DNA of 35,194 nt from an uncultured Varibaculum sp. (GTDB lineage Bacteria > Actinomycetota > Actinomycetes > Actinomycetales > Actinomycetaceae): positions 1 to 35,194 of the forward strand of contig NZ_CABTZZ010000020.1 of NCBI RefSeq assembly GCF_902489465.1. The letters are read 5' to 3'. Every line of letters begins with the position of its first letter. Position 1 is the stretch's first letter. Under the pieces are notes generated by a model that was not told the DNA's origin, did not search any database, and saw nothing but the letters and a program-made list of their open reading frames with translations. Positions 15,168 through 24,464 of the stretch are shown piece after piece. The position numbers were made by a program, and so were the translations under genes.

Positions 15168-15992
15168 CTACACAGACTCGCGAGCAACGTATTGCAAAAT
15201 CTGACCGCTGGGGGCTTTGCCTAAATCTAGATCGCCGCCCTCGCGCTGCGCGATATGCATTAACTCTTGATAGGCCAAAGCCGGGGTATCTACTACCACC
15301 GATGCTAGGGGCGGACGGGAAACCTGCCCCGAGGGCGAATCGAATCCCCCAACTACCGAAGCGTCCTGGGGAACCATCTTGCCGCATTCGCGCAGGCCAT
15401 GAACAATCGCCATGGCGGCCATATCATCAATCGCGCAGAACCCATCTAAGCCTGGATGTTTTTGCAAGGCCCCCAAAAGATAGGAAGGAATGTTCTCTGG
15501 ATCTTGGGGAAGTACCAGTTGGGTGGGCGCAGAAAGTCCCGCCGCCTGGCAAGCCATTTGTGCAAAGAAGTAGTAAACGGTAGCGGTCTCTTCCGGGTAT
15601 TTTCCGCGCCAATGCACGAAAGCCAAGTTGCGTCGATTACGTGAAGCCAAGGCATCTACCTGGATTTTCACCATTTGGAAGGTCATTAAACTGGTTGGAT
15701 TTTGCCGATCCTTGCCCTGCGTCAAGGAGTCAAGAACCGTAGATCCACACTGTTCTAGCTGTTCCAGAGTGTTCTGATCTAAAGGCAGGAGCGGTAAAAC
15801 TGCCGCGTCGGTTTCCTTAATCGTGGAAATCAGATTTTCCGGATGATCTTCGAGGTGAACGGTGCAAATCACGCTAACCCCGGCCTGGGCTAGCAGCACC
15901 GTCATATCGCGCAGCAAAGCATAATTAATGGCGCCGATATCAACGCAGGGCACAACGAGATCAACTTTCGTTTTTCCAGCTAGGGTCGCCAA
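15168..15992 (-). CDS. LacI/PBP1-type ligand-binding domain protein lacking a DNA-binding domain
   Basis: The sequence resembles the sensor half of LacI-family regulators. VDLVVPCVDIGAINYALLRDM at the start matches the first strand and helix, NRRNLAFVHWRG the second lobe, and GLDGFCAIDDMAAMAIVHGLRECGKMVPQDASVVGGFDSP the family's conserved hinge region, followed by a PLASVVVDTPALAYQ-type end. There is no N-terminal helix-turn-helix, and none can be read in any frame upstream. The start is TTG with GAGGAGG five bases before it, so the truncation looks genuine rather than mis-called. There is no signal peptide. A soluble cytoplasmic sensor, or a co-regulator acting with another protein, is possible. 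It is divergent from pheS. Confidence 0.65.
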   Translation of the reverse strand: MATLAGKTKVDLVVPCVDIGAINYALLRDMTVLLAQAGVSVICTVHLEDHPENLISTIKETDAAVLPLLPLDQNTLEQLEQCGSTVLDSLTQGKDRQNPTSLMTFQMVKIQVDALASRNRRNLAFVHWRGKYPEETATVYYFFAQMACQAAGLSAPTQLVLPQDPENIPSYLLGALQKHPGLDGFCAIDDMAAMAIVHGLRECGKMVPQDASVVGGFDSPSGQVSRPPLASVVVDTPALAYQELMHIAQREGGDLDLGKAPSGQILQYVARESV

Positions 15993-16188
15993 AATGCCTC
16001 CTCAATTGCAAGTGTGATTCCATTCTACATATTAATGGCGTTCATACCGATAATCTTGGGTTTTTAATGCCCCAACAGGCGTGAAATCTCTAAGAGTTTC
16101 GCTTAGCGAGCGTAAATTACCCCGGAATTTGCTCGGCAACTAGAGTGGAAGACATAAAGGGAAAGAATTATTCAAGAAAGGTGAACCA

Positions 16189-17274
16189 GTGTCTGAGGCG
16201 ACCACACCTATTTCTCCGTTAGATCAAGAGGGGATAGCTCGGGCAGTTGAGGCCGCGAAAGCGGATTTTTCTGCGGCGGGCTCACTAGAAGATTTAAAGA
16301 GAGCGCGGGGAGCGCACCTGGGGGATAACGCCCCGATCATCCTGGCTAACCGGGAGATTCGCAACCTCGAAAAGAAAGACAAAGCTCAGGCGGGAAAGAA
16401 TCTGGGCGGTGCCAAGAAACAGTTGCACGCCGCGTATGATCAGCGGCGCTGTGCCCTCGAAAAGGAAAAAGAAGCCCAAACCCTGGCGGCGGAAGCTCTG
16501 GATGTAACCCAGGTGGCGCAGCGCTACCCGCAGGGAGCCCGCCATCCCCTCGAAACCCTGATGGAAGATATTTCCGACTTTTTCGTGTCTATGGGTTGGG
16601 AAATCGCGGAAGGCCCGGAAGTCGAGCACGAATGGTTTAACTTTGATTCCCTCAACATTGATCCGGATCACCCGGCCCGGCAAGAACAAGACACTCTTTA
16701 TATAGATGGACGTTCCTTGGGAGGAGAAAACCCCGGGGATGGCAACTTGGTGTTGCGTACCCACACTTCGCCGGTACAGGCGCGAGTAATGCTATCGCGA
16801 GGAGTGCCAGTTTATATTGCCTGCCCGGGAAAAGTATTCCGCGCCGATGAACTAGACGCCACCCACACCCCGGTATTTCACCAGGTAGAGGGGCTGGCAG
16901 TCGATAAAGGTCTGACTATGGCGGATCTGAAAGGTACCCTGGATCACTTCGCACAATCTATGTTCGGGATGGAAGCGAAAACCCGGCTGCGTCCCTCGTT
17001 CTTCCCTTTCACTGAACCCAGCGCAGAAATGGATCTGTGGTTCCCGCAAAAGAAAGGCGGCCCGGGCTGGATCGAATGGGGCGGTTGCGGCATGGTTAAC
17101 CCGAATGTACTGGTAGCCTGCGGAATTGACCCGGATGTTTATTCTGGGTTCGCCTTCGGGATGGGCATTGAACGCACCTTGATGCTGCGGCATGGAATCA
17201 CCGATATGCACGATATTGTCGAGGGTGACGTGCGATTTTCTAAACAGTTCGGCACTACCGGAAGGGGAAACTAG
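16189..17274 (+). CDS. pheS: Phenylalanyl-tRNA synthetase alpha subunit
   Basis: The alpha chain carries the class II catalytic core. The N-terminal coiled coil (about 1-100) binds tRNA. Class II motifs are seen in HPLETLMEDISDFFVSMGWEIAEGPEVEHEWFNFDSLN, in LRTHTSPVQARVM and CPGKVFRADELDATHTPVFHQVEGL, and in the C-terminal GFAFGMGIERTLMLRHGI. Length (361) fits. The GTG start follows GAAAGGTGA by seven bases. pheT begins two bases after the stop. I saw no T-box or leader-peptide attenuator upstream. Confidence 0.97.
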   Translation: MSEATTPISPLDQEGIARAVEAAKADFSAAGSLEDLKRARGAHLGDNAPIILANREIRNLEKKDKAQAGKNLGGAKKQLHAAYDQRRCALEKEKEAQTLAAEALDVTQVAQRYPQGARHPLETLMEDISDFFVSMGWEIAEGPEVEHEWFNFDSLNIDPDHPARQEQDTLYIDGRSLGGENPGDGNLVLRTHTSPVQARVMLSRGVPVYIACPGKVFRADELDATHTPVFHQVEGLAVDKGLTMADLKGTLDHFAQSMFGMEAKTRLRPSFFPFTEPSAEMDLWFPQKKGGPGWIEWGGCGMVNPNVLVACGIDPDVYSGFAFGMGIERTLMLRHGITDMHDIVEGDVRFSKQFGTTGRGN

Positions 17275-17276
17275 CA

Positions 17277-19925
17277 ATGCCATTTGTAGCGCTTGATTGG
17301 CTTAAAGATCACGTCGAGGTAGTGCCAGGCACGGATATCAAACAGCTTTCCTATGACCTGGTGAAGGTAGGTTTGGAAGAAGAAGCCATCCATCCCGCCG
17401 CGGTAACCGGACCTTTGGTGGCAGGGCGGGTTTTGACCCTGGACGCCAAAGAACAATCCAATGGGAAAGTTATTAACTATTGCCGAGTAGATGTGGGAAA
17501 ATTTAATGACCGTCCCGGGGAAGGCAAAGAGCCCTCCGACCTGCCCAGTCGCGGAATTATTTGCGGCGCTCACAACTTTAAAGTTGGAGATTTAGTGGTG
17601 GTGTCGCTGCCGGGAGCAGTTTTGCCCGGTGATTTTCAGATTGCTGCCCGTAAAACCTATGGTCATGTTTCTGACGGGATGATTTGTTCTCAGCGGGAAC
17701 TGGGGATTGGTGATGACCATAACGGCATTATCGTCCTGGAACAGTTGCTGCCAGAAAAGGCCGCAGCCGGGGAGCTACCTGCTCCCGGAGAATCGGTAAT
17801 TGAACTGCTGGGATTAGGGGAAGAAACCCTAGAAATCAATATCACTCCCGATCGCGGCTACTGTTTCGCAATGCGCGGGGTGGGGCGCGAATACGCCCAT
17901 TCCACCGGCGCTAAGTTTACCGACCTGGGCTTGGCAGAGAATCTGCTTTCCGGGTCAGTCCCGGCGGTAACCGCGGATGGATTTGCGGTTAAAGTCGCAG
18001 ATGAGGCTGCGATTAACGGCAAGGTTGGGTGTGACCGGTTTGTGACTCGCATTGTGACCGGCATTGATGCGCAGGCGGCCACTCCTGACTGGATGGTGCG
18101 CCGCCTAGAGCAGGCAGGAATGCGTTCTATTTCTTTAGCAGTCGATGCCACCAACTATGTGATGCTGGATTTGGGGCAGCCCCTGCACGCCTATGACCTG
18201 GATAAAGTGTGCGAACCGATCGTAGTTCGCCGGGCGAAAGCCAGCGAAAAGCTAACTACTCTTGATGAGGTAGAGCGCAGCCTGGATCCCGAAGATTTAC
18301 TGATCACCGACTCCCCGGAAGGTGCAGAGGGCTCCCGCGTGCTGGGCTTGGCAGGAGTAATGGGAGGCGCCTCCACCGAGGTGACTGCCGATACGGTGAA
18401 CGTGATGGTAGAAGCGGCGCATTTCCAGCCCACTTCGATTGCGCGTACTGCGCGGCGACATAAACTGCCCACCGAAGCCTCCAAACGTTTTGAACGCGGC
18501 GTGGACTTCGAGGTAGCTCCGGTAGCTGCCCAGCGGGTAGTGGACATTTTGGTGGAATACGGCGGGGGCACCGACAGTGGGCGAGTCAGCGACCTCAATA
18601 ACACCGAGCCGTTCGCGGAAATCGTAATGCCGCTGCATGAACCGGCACGGCTAACCGGGGTGGAATATGATCAGGAAACCATCACTGGTCTGCTAAAAGA
18701 TGTGGGCTGTGAAGTACGGGTGGAGGACGGCAATGTTATTGCCCAGCCGCCTTCTTGGCGTCCCGATCTGACCGGACCGGCGCACCTGGTAGAAGAAATT
18801 GCTCGCCTGGCCGGCTATGACACGATTCCTTCGCGCAGGCCGCGCCCAATTGCCGGCCGAGGATACACCCCTAAGCAGCGGGCTCGCCGTGACGTGGGGC
18901 GGGCGCTCGCGCAAGGCGGCTTGGTGCAGGTGCTTTCCTATCCCTTTATTTCCGAGGACGTGTTTGATAGCGAACTGCTAGGAGAAAAGGATGTACGGCG
19001 TCAAGCGGTGCGGGTGGCCAACCCGCTGGCGGACGACCAACCGTTGCTGCGCACTTCGCTGCTTGATACTTTGCTGGGGGTAGCCCAGCGCAATATCGCC
19101 CGCGGTAATGCGCAGTGCGCGATCTTTGAGACCGGTTTAGTGACCCGAGGAATGGGAACGCAGCTAACCGGTTCTTTCGGGGTAGCGGGAAAACCGGATC
19201 CTGACCAGCAGCGCGCCCTCAAAAAGGGCGTTCCTTACCAGCCAGAACATATTGCTGGAGTGCTAGTGGGACAGGCAGAACTGGCCGGCGCACTGGGCGG
19301 TGGACGCTCTTACGATTGGGCGGACGCAGTGGAGTTCGTGCGTATGGTGGCGCAAACTTTGGCGGTACCGATGCGCGTGCAAGGTAAAGATGGTCGCCAG
19401 CGGGTAGCTAACGACAATATGATGGGGGAGCCTGACTCGCCGGAGGCCGTCGCGCCTTTCCATCCCGGTCGGTGCGCGCGGATCGTAGTGCGGGGCGCCT
19501 GCGTTGGGTTGGCAGGCCAGCTACACCCGGCGGTTTGCCGCAACTTTGGCTTGCCGGAATCAGCTTGCGCGTTCGAGATCGACTTCGAGAAGTTCACTGC
19601 CGCGATGCCGAAGAAAGATTTGCAGGTGAAGCCAGTATCGTCCTTCCCGCCCGCGAAAGAAGATTTTGCGCTGGTAGTCGATGCGGATATTCCCGCGGCT
19701 GACGTACAACAGGTGATTGAGAAACAGGCGGGAGATCTGTTGGAAGAGGTACGTCTCTTCGATGTTTTCAGCGGTGAGCAGCTAGGTACGGGTAAGAAGT
19801 CACTGGCGTTCTCGGTGAAGATTCGCTCCCGGGAAGGCACGCTGAGTGCCGGTGAGATTCAAGCGGTGCGCACCCGGATTATTAAGGCTACCGCGAAGAA
19901 GTTCAAGGCGACTTTGCGAGCTTAA
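17277..19925 (+). CDS. pheT: Phenylalanyl-tRNA synthetase beta subunit
   Basis: The beta chain completes the alpha2-beta2 enzyme and holds the editing site. In order: an N-terminal tRNA-binding OB domain (about 40-165, with GIICGAHNFKVGDLVVVSLPGAVLPG), the B3/B4 editing region (SISLAVDATNYVMLDLGQPLHAYDLDK), the B5 domain around residue 460, a catalytic-like core, and a C-terminal anticodon-binding FDX-ACB domain (about 780-882, beginning VSSFPPAKEDFALVVD). Length (882) is slightly above average. It is translationally close to pheS and ends before a hairpin terminator. Confidence 0.97.
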   Translation: MPFVALDWLKDHVEVVPGTDIKQLSYDLVKVGLEEEAIHPAAVTGPLVAGRVLTLDAKEQSNGKVINYCRVDVGKFNDRPGEGKEPSDLPSRGIICGAHNFKVGDLVVVSLPGAVLPGDFQIAARKTYGHVSDGMICSQRELGIGDDHNGIIVLEQLLPEKAAAGELPAPGESVIELLGLGEETLEINITPDRGYCFAMRGVGREYAHSTGAKFTDLGLAENLLSGSVPAVTADGFAVKVADEAAINGKVGCDRFVTRIVTGIDAQAATPDWMVRRLEQAGMRSISLAVDATNYVMLDLGQPLHAYDLDKVCEPIVVRRAKASEKLTTLDEVERSLDPEDLLITDSPEGAEGSRVLGLAGVMGGASTEVTADTVNVMVEAAHFQPTSIARTARRHKLPTEASKRFERGVDFEVAPVAAQRVVDILVEYGGGTDSGRVSDLNNTEPFAEIVMPLHEPARLTGVEYDQETITGLLKDVGCEVRVEDGNVIAQPPSWRPDLTGPAHLVEEIARLAGYDTIPSRRPRPIAGRGYTPKQRARRDVGRALAQGGLVQVLSYPFISEDVFDSELLGEKDVRRQAVRVANPLADDQPLLRTSLLDTLLGVAQRNIARGNAQCAIFETGLVTRGMGTQLTGSFGVAGKPDPDQQRALKKGVPYQPEHIAGVLVGQAELAGALGGGRSYDWADAVEFVRMVAQTLAVPMRVQGKDGRQRVANDNMMGEPDSPEAVAPFHPGRCARIVVRGACVGLAGQLHPAVCRNFGLPESACAFEIDFEKFTAAMPKKDLQVKPVSSFPPAKEDFALVVDADIPAADVQQVIEKQAGDLLEEVRLFDVFSGEQLGTGKKSLAFSVKIRSREGTLSAGEIQAVRTRIIKATAKKFKATLRA

Positions 19926-19942
19926 CGGGGATAATCGCTGGT

Positions 19943-19974
19943 GGTGATGAGGGTGCAAACTCGCCCTCATCACC
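19943..19974. terminator. Hairpin after pheT
   Basis: An 11-bp stem (GGTGATGAGGG at 19943-19953 with 19964-19974) encloses a ten-base loop. It sits between pheT and the minus-strand tRNA, so it may act on both. There is no clear U-run. Confidence 0.55.
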
Positions 19975-20019
19975 GCTGAATATAGAGGCCGAGGACGTTG
20001 GAAACCGGGAAGGCAGGGG

Positions 20020-20094
20020 TGCCCCGTGCGGGACTTGAACCCGCGACCCACGAATTATGAGTTCGCTGCTACTAACCAACTGAGCTAACGGGGC
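20020..20094 (-). tRNA. tRNA with CAU anticodon, probably elongator tRNA-Met
   Basis: A full cloverleaf can be drawn: acceptor GCCCCGT/ACGGGGC with discriminator A, a D arm, an anticodon stem GCGAA/TTCGT with loop CTCATAA (anticodon CAU), and a T arm GCGGG-TTCAAGT-CCCGC. The anticodon stem lacks the three G-C pairs of an initiator. Lysidine-modified tRNA-Ile also has a CAU anticodon and cannot be excluded by eye. Confidence 0.9.
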
Positions 20095-20150
20095 GAATCT
20101 AGCCTACCGGATGGTGGGCAGAATACTGAATTTTGTCTAGGGTGGGGAAC

Positions 20151-20669
20151 GTGACTAACATTTTGCGAAAATTGCGGGGGCGCAGGATCCCGGATGCGGT
20201 AAAAGCCGTCTTGACCTCCTCGGATAGAGTTTTTGAATTCCTAACGGTAGCGGAGGATCGCTTCCTGGTTGTGACCATGCAGGCATTAACTGAAGTGGAA
20301 TCTGGGCAGGTAAAGTCGCGTTTTGGCTGGGATGAAGTTTCTCACGCCCGCTGGGATAGCGAGGCGGGAACGCTGCGGATTGTTTTCCATGAGGGCAAAG
20401 ATCTGGTTCTTACCCCGATTGAAGCTCCCAAACACAACTTCATGGACATCATCCGGGAGGCGCTGAGCGAGGCGCAGGTGTTTATTACCCCTCTAGAGCT
20501 GCCTTCCGGACAGAGAGTTAGCGCACAGATATTGCGTGACGATAACCGCAATTTACGTTTACATCCGCCGATATCTAGTTTTCAAAACCCCGATGACCAG
20601 CAGTATTTGCGTTCAGTAGTGAGCGAATGGGAACAGAAATTGGGAATTGTTCTGAGACGCGAAGATTAG
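20151..20669 (+). CDS. Conserved hypothetical protein, 172 residues
   Basis: I do not recognise a named family. The GTG at 20151 is chosen because a GGTGGGGA site lies just upstream, and it gives TNILRKLRGRRIPDAVKAVL at the N-terminus; an earlier TTG lacks a site. The protein is a soluble alpha/beta chain with a basic start and strands such as RFLVVTMQALTEV and TLRIVFHEGKDLVLTPIE, then helices ending in SVVSEWEQKLGIVLRRED. The strand pattern would suit a small PH-like or DUF-type fold, but that is a guess. It lies between two tRNA genes. Confidence 0.6.
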   Translation: MTNILRKLRGRRIPDAVKAVLTSSDRVFEFLTVAEDRFLVVTMQALTEVESGQVKSRFGWDEVSHARWDSEAGTLRIVFHEGKDLVLTPIEAPKHNFMDIIREALSEAQVFITPLELPSGQRVSAQILRDDNRNLRLHPPISSFQNPDDQQYLRSVVSEWEQKLGIVLRRED

Positions 20670-20708
20670 GAAGTTTTCGCCCTCTCACGGTAGGCTTATT
20701 CAAGTCGA

Positions 20709-20780
20709 TCCCCCATAGCTCAACGGTAGAGCATTCGACTGTTAATCGAAGGGTTACTGGTTCGAATCCAGTTGGGGGAG
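20709..20780 (+). tRNA. tRNA-Asn (anticodon GUU)
   Basis: Acceptor TCCCCCA/TGGGGGA with discriminator G, D stem GCTC/GAGC, an anticodon arm whose loop holds GTT, and a T arm with GGTTCGAATCC. A terminator follows eight bases after the 3' end. Confidence 0.95.
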
Positions 20781-20787
20781 CTCAAAA

Positions 20788-20819
20788 CCTCAGTGCTTGC
20801 TGGCACTGAGGATTTTTAT
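20788..20819 (+). terminator. Terminator of tRNA-Asn
   Basis: Stem CCTCAGTGC (20788-20796) pairs with GCACTGAGG (20803-20811) around a six-base loop and is followed by ATTTTTATT. This is a standard intrinsic terminator. Confidence 0.9.
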
Positions 20820-20901
20820 TTTAGCGCTGGTGGTAGGGGCAGTTCAAAGCTGATAGCAAGGGAAGGTTTTCCCTCCGCAGTGCTAGTGAGACTTACGTCC
20901 G

Positions 20902-20930
20902 TTGAGGAATATTGCTCAATCTGATAAAAT
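20902..20930 (+). promoter_or_regulatory. Likely promoter of the surface-protein gene
   Basis: TTGAGG (20902-20907), a 17-bp spacer and TAAAAT (20925-20930) make a good sigma-70-type promoter, leaving a leader of about 100 bases before the ATG at 21040. The spacer begins within an inverted repeat (TTGAG...CTCAA, 20902-20919) that could be an operator. Confidence 0.5.
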
Positions 20931-21039
20931 TTTAACCGTTTGTCCTGGTGATTTTCATCACTGCTAGTGGGCACTCCATTTTCAAAGTTGAGGGTTGAGA
21001 TAGGTCATTGAGGGGTGACCTAAAGGAGATTTACGAGCA

Positions 21040-24000
21040 ATGAAGCAGCATGCCGCGAAACTAACTGCTACCGGATTCGCTTTGGCATTGGCGGGAACTC
21101 TACCGGCTACTGGGATCGCGCAAGCCGCTCCCGAGCCTACCGTGCCCGCTGATCCCGCGAGCGGTGAACAGCAAAATCAGCAAACCAATCCAAAAATTCA
21201 ATCGGAAAAGAACCTGGAATCCGCGAAGAATACCGCCCAAGAGAGCGCAAATAAGGCTGCAGAGGCGGAAACTCAAGCGCAAGTAGCTGCAAAGAAAGCG
21301 CAGGAAGCTGCCGAAAAATCCGGAGAAAAGTCTGCAGCCAGTGAAAAGGCGAAGCAAGACGCCCTCGATGCCCTAGCTAAAGCACAAAAAGAGAGCGCGC
21401 AAGCGGCAAGTGATGCTGCCAGCCTGCTTGATAAAGCAAATGAGAAGAAAACAGCTGCCGAGAGCGCCGCAAAAGCTGCGGGTGAAGCTCTGACTAAAGC
21501 CGAGCAAGCAAAGGCGGAAGCAGATAAAGCAGTCGCGGATAATCCTGCTCCCGATGCGAGGCAGCTGCAGGCAGCCAAGGACAAGGTAGCGGCCACTGAA
21601 AAAGCCAAACAAGAGGCAGACGCCAAAGCGGACGCAGCGCAAAAAGCGCTGCAAGACGCACAGGCAGCGGTAGAGGCAGCTAAAGCACAGGTGACGGCAG
21701 CTAAGAACAATGTTGAGCAACGGCAAATAGAGCTAGAAAACGCTCAACAGGCAGTCCCGGCTGCGCAAAACGAGCTGCAATTAAAACAGGTAGCAGTTGA
21801 GCAAGCTCAGAAAGATAAAGTTGCTGCAGACCAGGCAGTGCAGGTTGCCGGGGAACAGGTAAAAGCCGCGCAAGCAGAGCAGAGTAAAGCTGAGGCGGTT
21901 TTAGCGTCCCGCCAGGGTGAAACTGCGGCTGCCAAGAAGGCTGCGGATGAGGCTAAAGCTGCACAAACTAAAGCAGAAAAAGATCTCGAAGAAGCGAAGA
22001 CAAAGAAACAGCAAGCCGACGCAGCGGTAAAAGCGGCCGAAGCAGAAGTAGCAAACGCTGAAAAAGCGGTGAAAGAAGCTGACGAAAAATTCAGGCAAGG
22101 CAGCTTCGGGTTCTTCGAAAGCGTAGGGGCCACGGATGCTCTTGAGATTTTGAATGATAAAACCACTACCGCTGATGATGGCACCTTGGTGAACGGCACT
22201 TTGAAACCCGGAGCCGCCAATGACACCACCAATTTAGACAATATGAAAGAGGCCATTGCCTGGGTGCGAGTAGTCAATCAATATCGCGCCAAAGGCGGAC
22301 GCAATGGTGAAAAGCTTGATGATTACGTGATTACTGACCGCTTAATGGCGATTGCTCAAGCGCAAGCTAACTGGTCGAGGTACCAGATTGAGCACTCTAG
22401 TGCCTTTGGAGTGGCAGAAAACCTAGCATGGGGCAAGAGTGATCCGGTATTTAGATGGTACGACGAGAAATCCATCTATGAAGAAGCTTTGAAACAGCAC
22501 CCCGATATGGCGAATATGTCCTCGTATCAGATTTATCAGAAGTACCCCAGCATATATTCCGATGTAGGGCATTACCTCAATATCGTAGGTCACTCCACTG
22601 CCACCGGTTTTGCTGGTGCAGCAGGCGAGGGGATTAAATATGGAGCTGTTTGGGGCGAAGTCTATAGCGGAGTCAGGCAGGGAGAAAAAACCTATACCGT
22701 TGATGAATACGAACAACGGTTTATGGAGTACTACAACTCGGTTAATCTGCAGAACGTGCAGAAGAAGCTGCAGGAGGCGAAAGCAAAACTGGTAGCCCTG
22801 CAGGCAGCGGCGAAGACCGCAGGTGATCAGATAGCGCCTGCCGAAAACGCGCTTGCATCCGCTAAAGCTAAAACCCAGGAAAAGGATAATGCCTGGAAGG
22901 GCGCTCAAAGCAAAGAAGCTGACGCCGCTGCGGCAGTAGAAAGCGAAAAAGAGAAGGTTGCGACGGCAGAGAACAATAAGAAGGCTGCCGAGGGCGGGGC
23001 TAAGGAAAAAGAGCAGGCAGTGCAGGCAGCTACAGAGGCTGTTACTGACGCTAAGAGCGCCCTCGAGAACGCTAAAGCCGACGTAACGGCCGCGCAGAAA
23101 GCCCTGGAAACGGCAAAGCAGGATGTTAAAGACAAAGAAGCAGCACAACTAGAGAAGGAGAAAGAACTAGAAGAGCTAGCTAAAGGCACGGCGTTAGGAA
23201 ATGCGCAGCAAGAGTTGGCCGAGACTAAAGCAGCTTTGACCCAGGCGCAAGCCACAGCTCAAGCAGCTGCCACCCAGCTAGAAACGGCCACCCAGGCACT
23301 CCAGCAGGCACAGGAAGCTAAAGCGGCAGCAGATAAGACTCTCGAGGACGCAAAATCAGCAAACCAGCAGGCGGCGGAGACGGCCAACCGGGCTGAAAGC
23401 GAGCGTGCTAACGCGCAAAAGGCGTTAAATCCGCTTGTCGAACAGCAGATAGCTCACGATCAGGCAGCTGGAAAAGCTCAAAAGGCGGAGCAAGACCTAC
23501 AACAGGCTGAAGCTGTCGCCGAAAAAGCTAATAAAGAATTGCGAGCCGTCACTAAGGTAGCTGACGACCTGCAAAAACAAGCGGAAACCAAGCAGGCACT
23601 AGCGGATAAACTAGCGGCTATCGATGGGCAGAATGCTTTGGACAATGGTCTGGATGCTACCGATAGCGATCTCAACAACCTGGGATTGCCCGCTTCCTTT
23701 ACTACCTATCGTGACGCAGCTACCGCTGCCGAGGAGGCGCAGAAAGAAGCAGATGAACTCGCGAGACTGGCTCAAGCTGCGCAGGATATCTTGGAGGAAG
23801 CCACCGCGGTTAATCGGGAAGCTCAAGCCAAGCTGGCAGCTGCCCAGGCAGAATACCACCTCTACCATCAGGTACAGGCAGCCAAATCGGTTAATGGGCA
23901 GAGCAAGTTCCTCCCTGGTACTACGTTCCAGGTACGTTTCACTGGATTTAGCCCTAGTAGTCAGAACCAGGTCACTATGCATTCAACCGTAGTTGATCTG

Positions 24001-24333
24001 GGGGTACATCCGGCGGTAGGTAAAGGCGAATTCGTGGTGTCCGTGCAGGCACCACGGGAGCTAGGTATCCACACCATTATCGCTACCAACGAATGGGGTG
24101 AGCGTGCCAGCTTCCAATTCGAAGTAGGCGAGCAACTGTCGACGAACCCCAAAGGAAAGAAGACCATTAAAACTGTCGTAGTTAAAGAGGTTAACACCGG
24201 GAAACCGGCTGCCGGCGAGCAAATGCCGGTAACCGGAGTATCGATAACTACCTTGTTGGCGTTGAACTCCCTAGCGGTAATCACTGGAGTGGGACTGGTC
24301 GCCGCCAGTCGTCGCCGTACTCAAGAAATCTAG
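21040..24333 (+). CDS. Wall-anchored coiled-coil surface protein with CAP domain
   Basis: This 1097-residue protein starts with a secretion signal (about 1-30, cleavage after AIAQAA). Two long Ala/Lys/Glu/Gln-rich coiled coils (about 35-345 and 560-950) flank a globular CAP/SCP-like domain at about 350-555. The CAP segment has WVRVVNQYRA, LMAIAQAQANWSRYQIEHSS, VAENLAWGKSDPVFRWYDEK and GHYLNIVG, close to the streptococcal-type CAP pattern. A beta-rich, Ig-like segment (about 965-1045) precedes the sorting signal MPVTG (1062-1066), a hydrophobic helix and the tail SRRRTQEI. The usual leucine of LPXTG is methionine. Adhesion or wall binding is likely but inferred. No sortase gene is nearby. Confidence 0.85.
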   Translation: MKQHAAKLTATGFALALAGTLPATGIAQAAPEPTVPADPASGEQQNQQTNPKIQSEKNLESAKNTAQESANKAAEAETQAQVAAKKAQEAAEKSGEKSAASEKAKQDALDALAKAQKESAQAASDAASLLDKANEKKTAAESAAKAAGEALTKAEQAKAEADKAVADNPAPDARQLQAAKDKVAATEKAKQEADAKADAAQKALQDAQAAVEAAKAQVTAAKNNVEQRQIELENAQQAVPAAQNELQLKQVAVEQAQKDKVAADQAVQVAGEQVKAAQAEQSKAEAVLASRQGETAAAKKAADEAKAAQTKAEKDLEEAKTKKQQADAAVKAAEAEVANAEKAVKEADEKFRQGSFGFFESVGATDALEILNDKTTTADDGTLVNGTLKPGAANDTTNLDNMKEAIAWVRVVNQYRAKGGRNGEKLDDYVITDRLMAIAQAQANWSRYQIEHSSAFGVAENLAWGKSDPVFRWYDEKSIYEEALKQHPDMANMSSYQIYQKYPSIYSDVGHYLNIVGHSTATGFAGAAGEGIKYGAVWGEVYSGVRQGEKTYTVDEYEQRFMEYYNSVNLQNVQKKLQEAKAKLVALQAAAKTAGDQIAPAENALASAKAKTQEKDNAWKGAQSKEADAAAAVESEKEKVATAENNKKAAEGGAKEKEQAVQAATEAVTDAKSALENAKADVTAAQKALETAKQDVKDKEAAQLEKEKELEELAKGTALGNAQQELAETKAALTQAQATAQAAATQLETATQALQQAQEAKAAADKTLEDAKSANQQAAETANRAESERANAQKALNPLVEQQIAHDQAAGKAQKAEQDLQQAEAVAEKANKELRAVTKVADDLQKQAETKQALADKLAAIDGQNALDNGLDATDSDLNNLGLPASFTTYRDAATAAEEAQKEADELARLAQAAQDILEEATAVNREAQAKLAAAQAEYHLYHQVQAAKSVNGQSKFLPGTTFQVRFTGFSPSSQNQVTMHSTVVDLGVHPAVGKGEFVVSVQAPRELGIHTIIATNEWGERASFQFEVGEQLSTNPKGKKTIKTVVVKEVNTGKPAAGEQMPVTGVSITTLLALNSLAVITGVGLVAASRRRTQEI

Positions 24334-24361
24334 AATTCAAATATCCGCAAGTATTTAAAAG

Positions 24362-24394
24362 ATTGTCCCCGGGCTGAATAAGCCCGGGGACAAT
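24362..24394. terminator. Bidirectional terminator
   Basis: A perfect 14-bp stem (ATTGTCCCCGGGCT at 24362-24375 with 24381-24394) with a five-base loop lies between the convergent surface-protein gene and the DUF4190-like gene. AT-rich ends flank it on both sides. Confidence 0.85.
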
Positions 24395-24464
24395 TATTAC
24401 TCAGTTAACTAACCGGAAATAGGTAGCCAAAAACGACTGACGAAAAACAGGTATTATTTAGAAG

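Noticed and set aside
16020..16188. T-box or leader-peptide attenuator before pheS
   Set aside because: No T-box bulge sequence, no Phe-rich small frame and no terminator/antiterminator pair could be seen.
20020..20094. Initiator tRNA-fMet
   Set aside because: The anticodon is CAU but the anticodon stem lacks the three consecutive G-C pairs required of an initiator.
21100..23982. Long open frames on the opposite strand of the surface-protein gene
   Set aside because: They are by-products of the Ala/Lys-rich coiled-coil codon pattern and have no start sites or family features.
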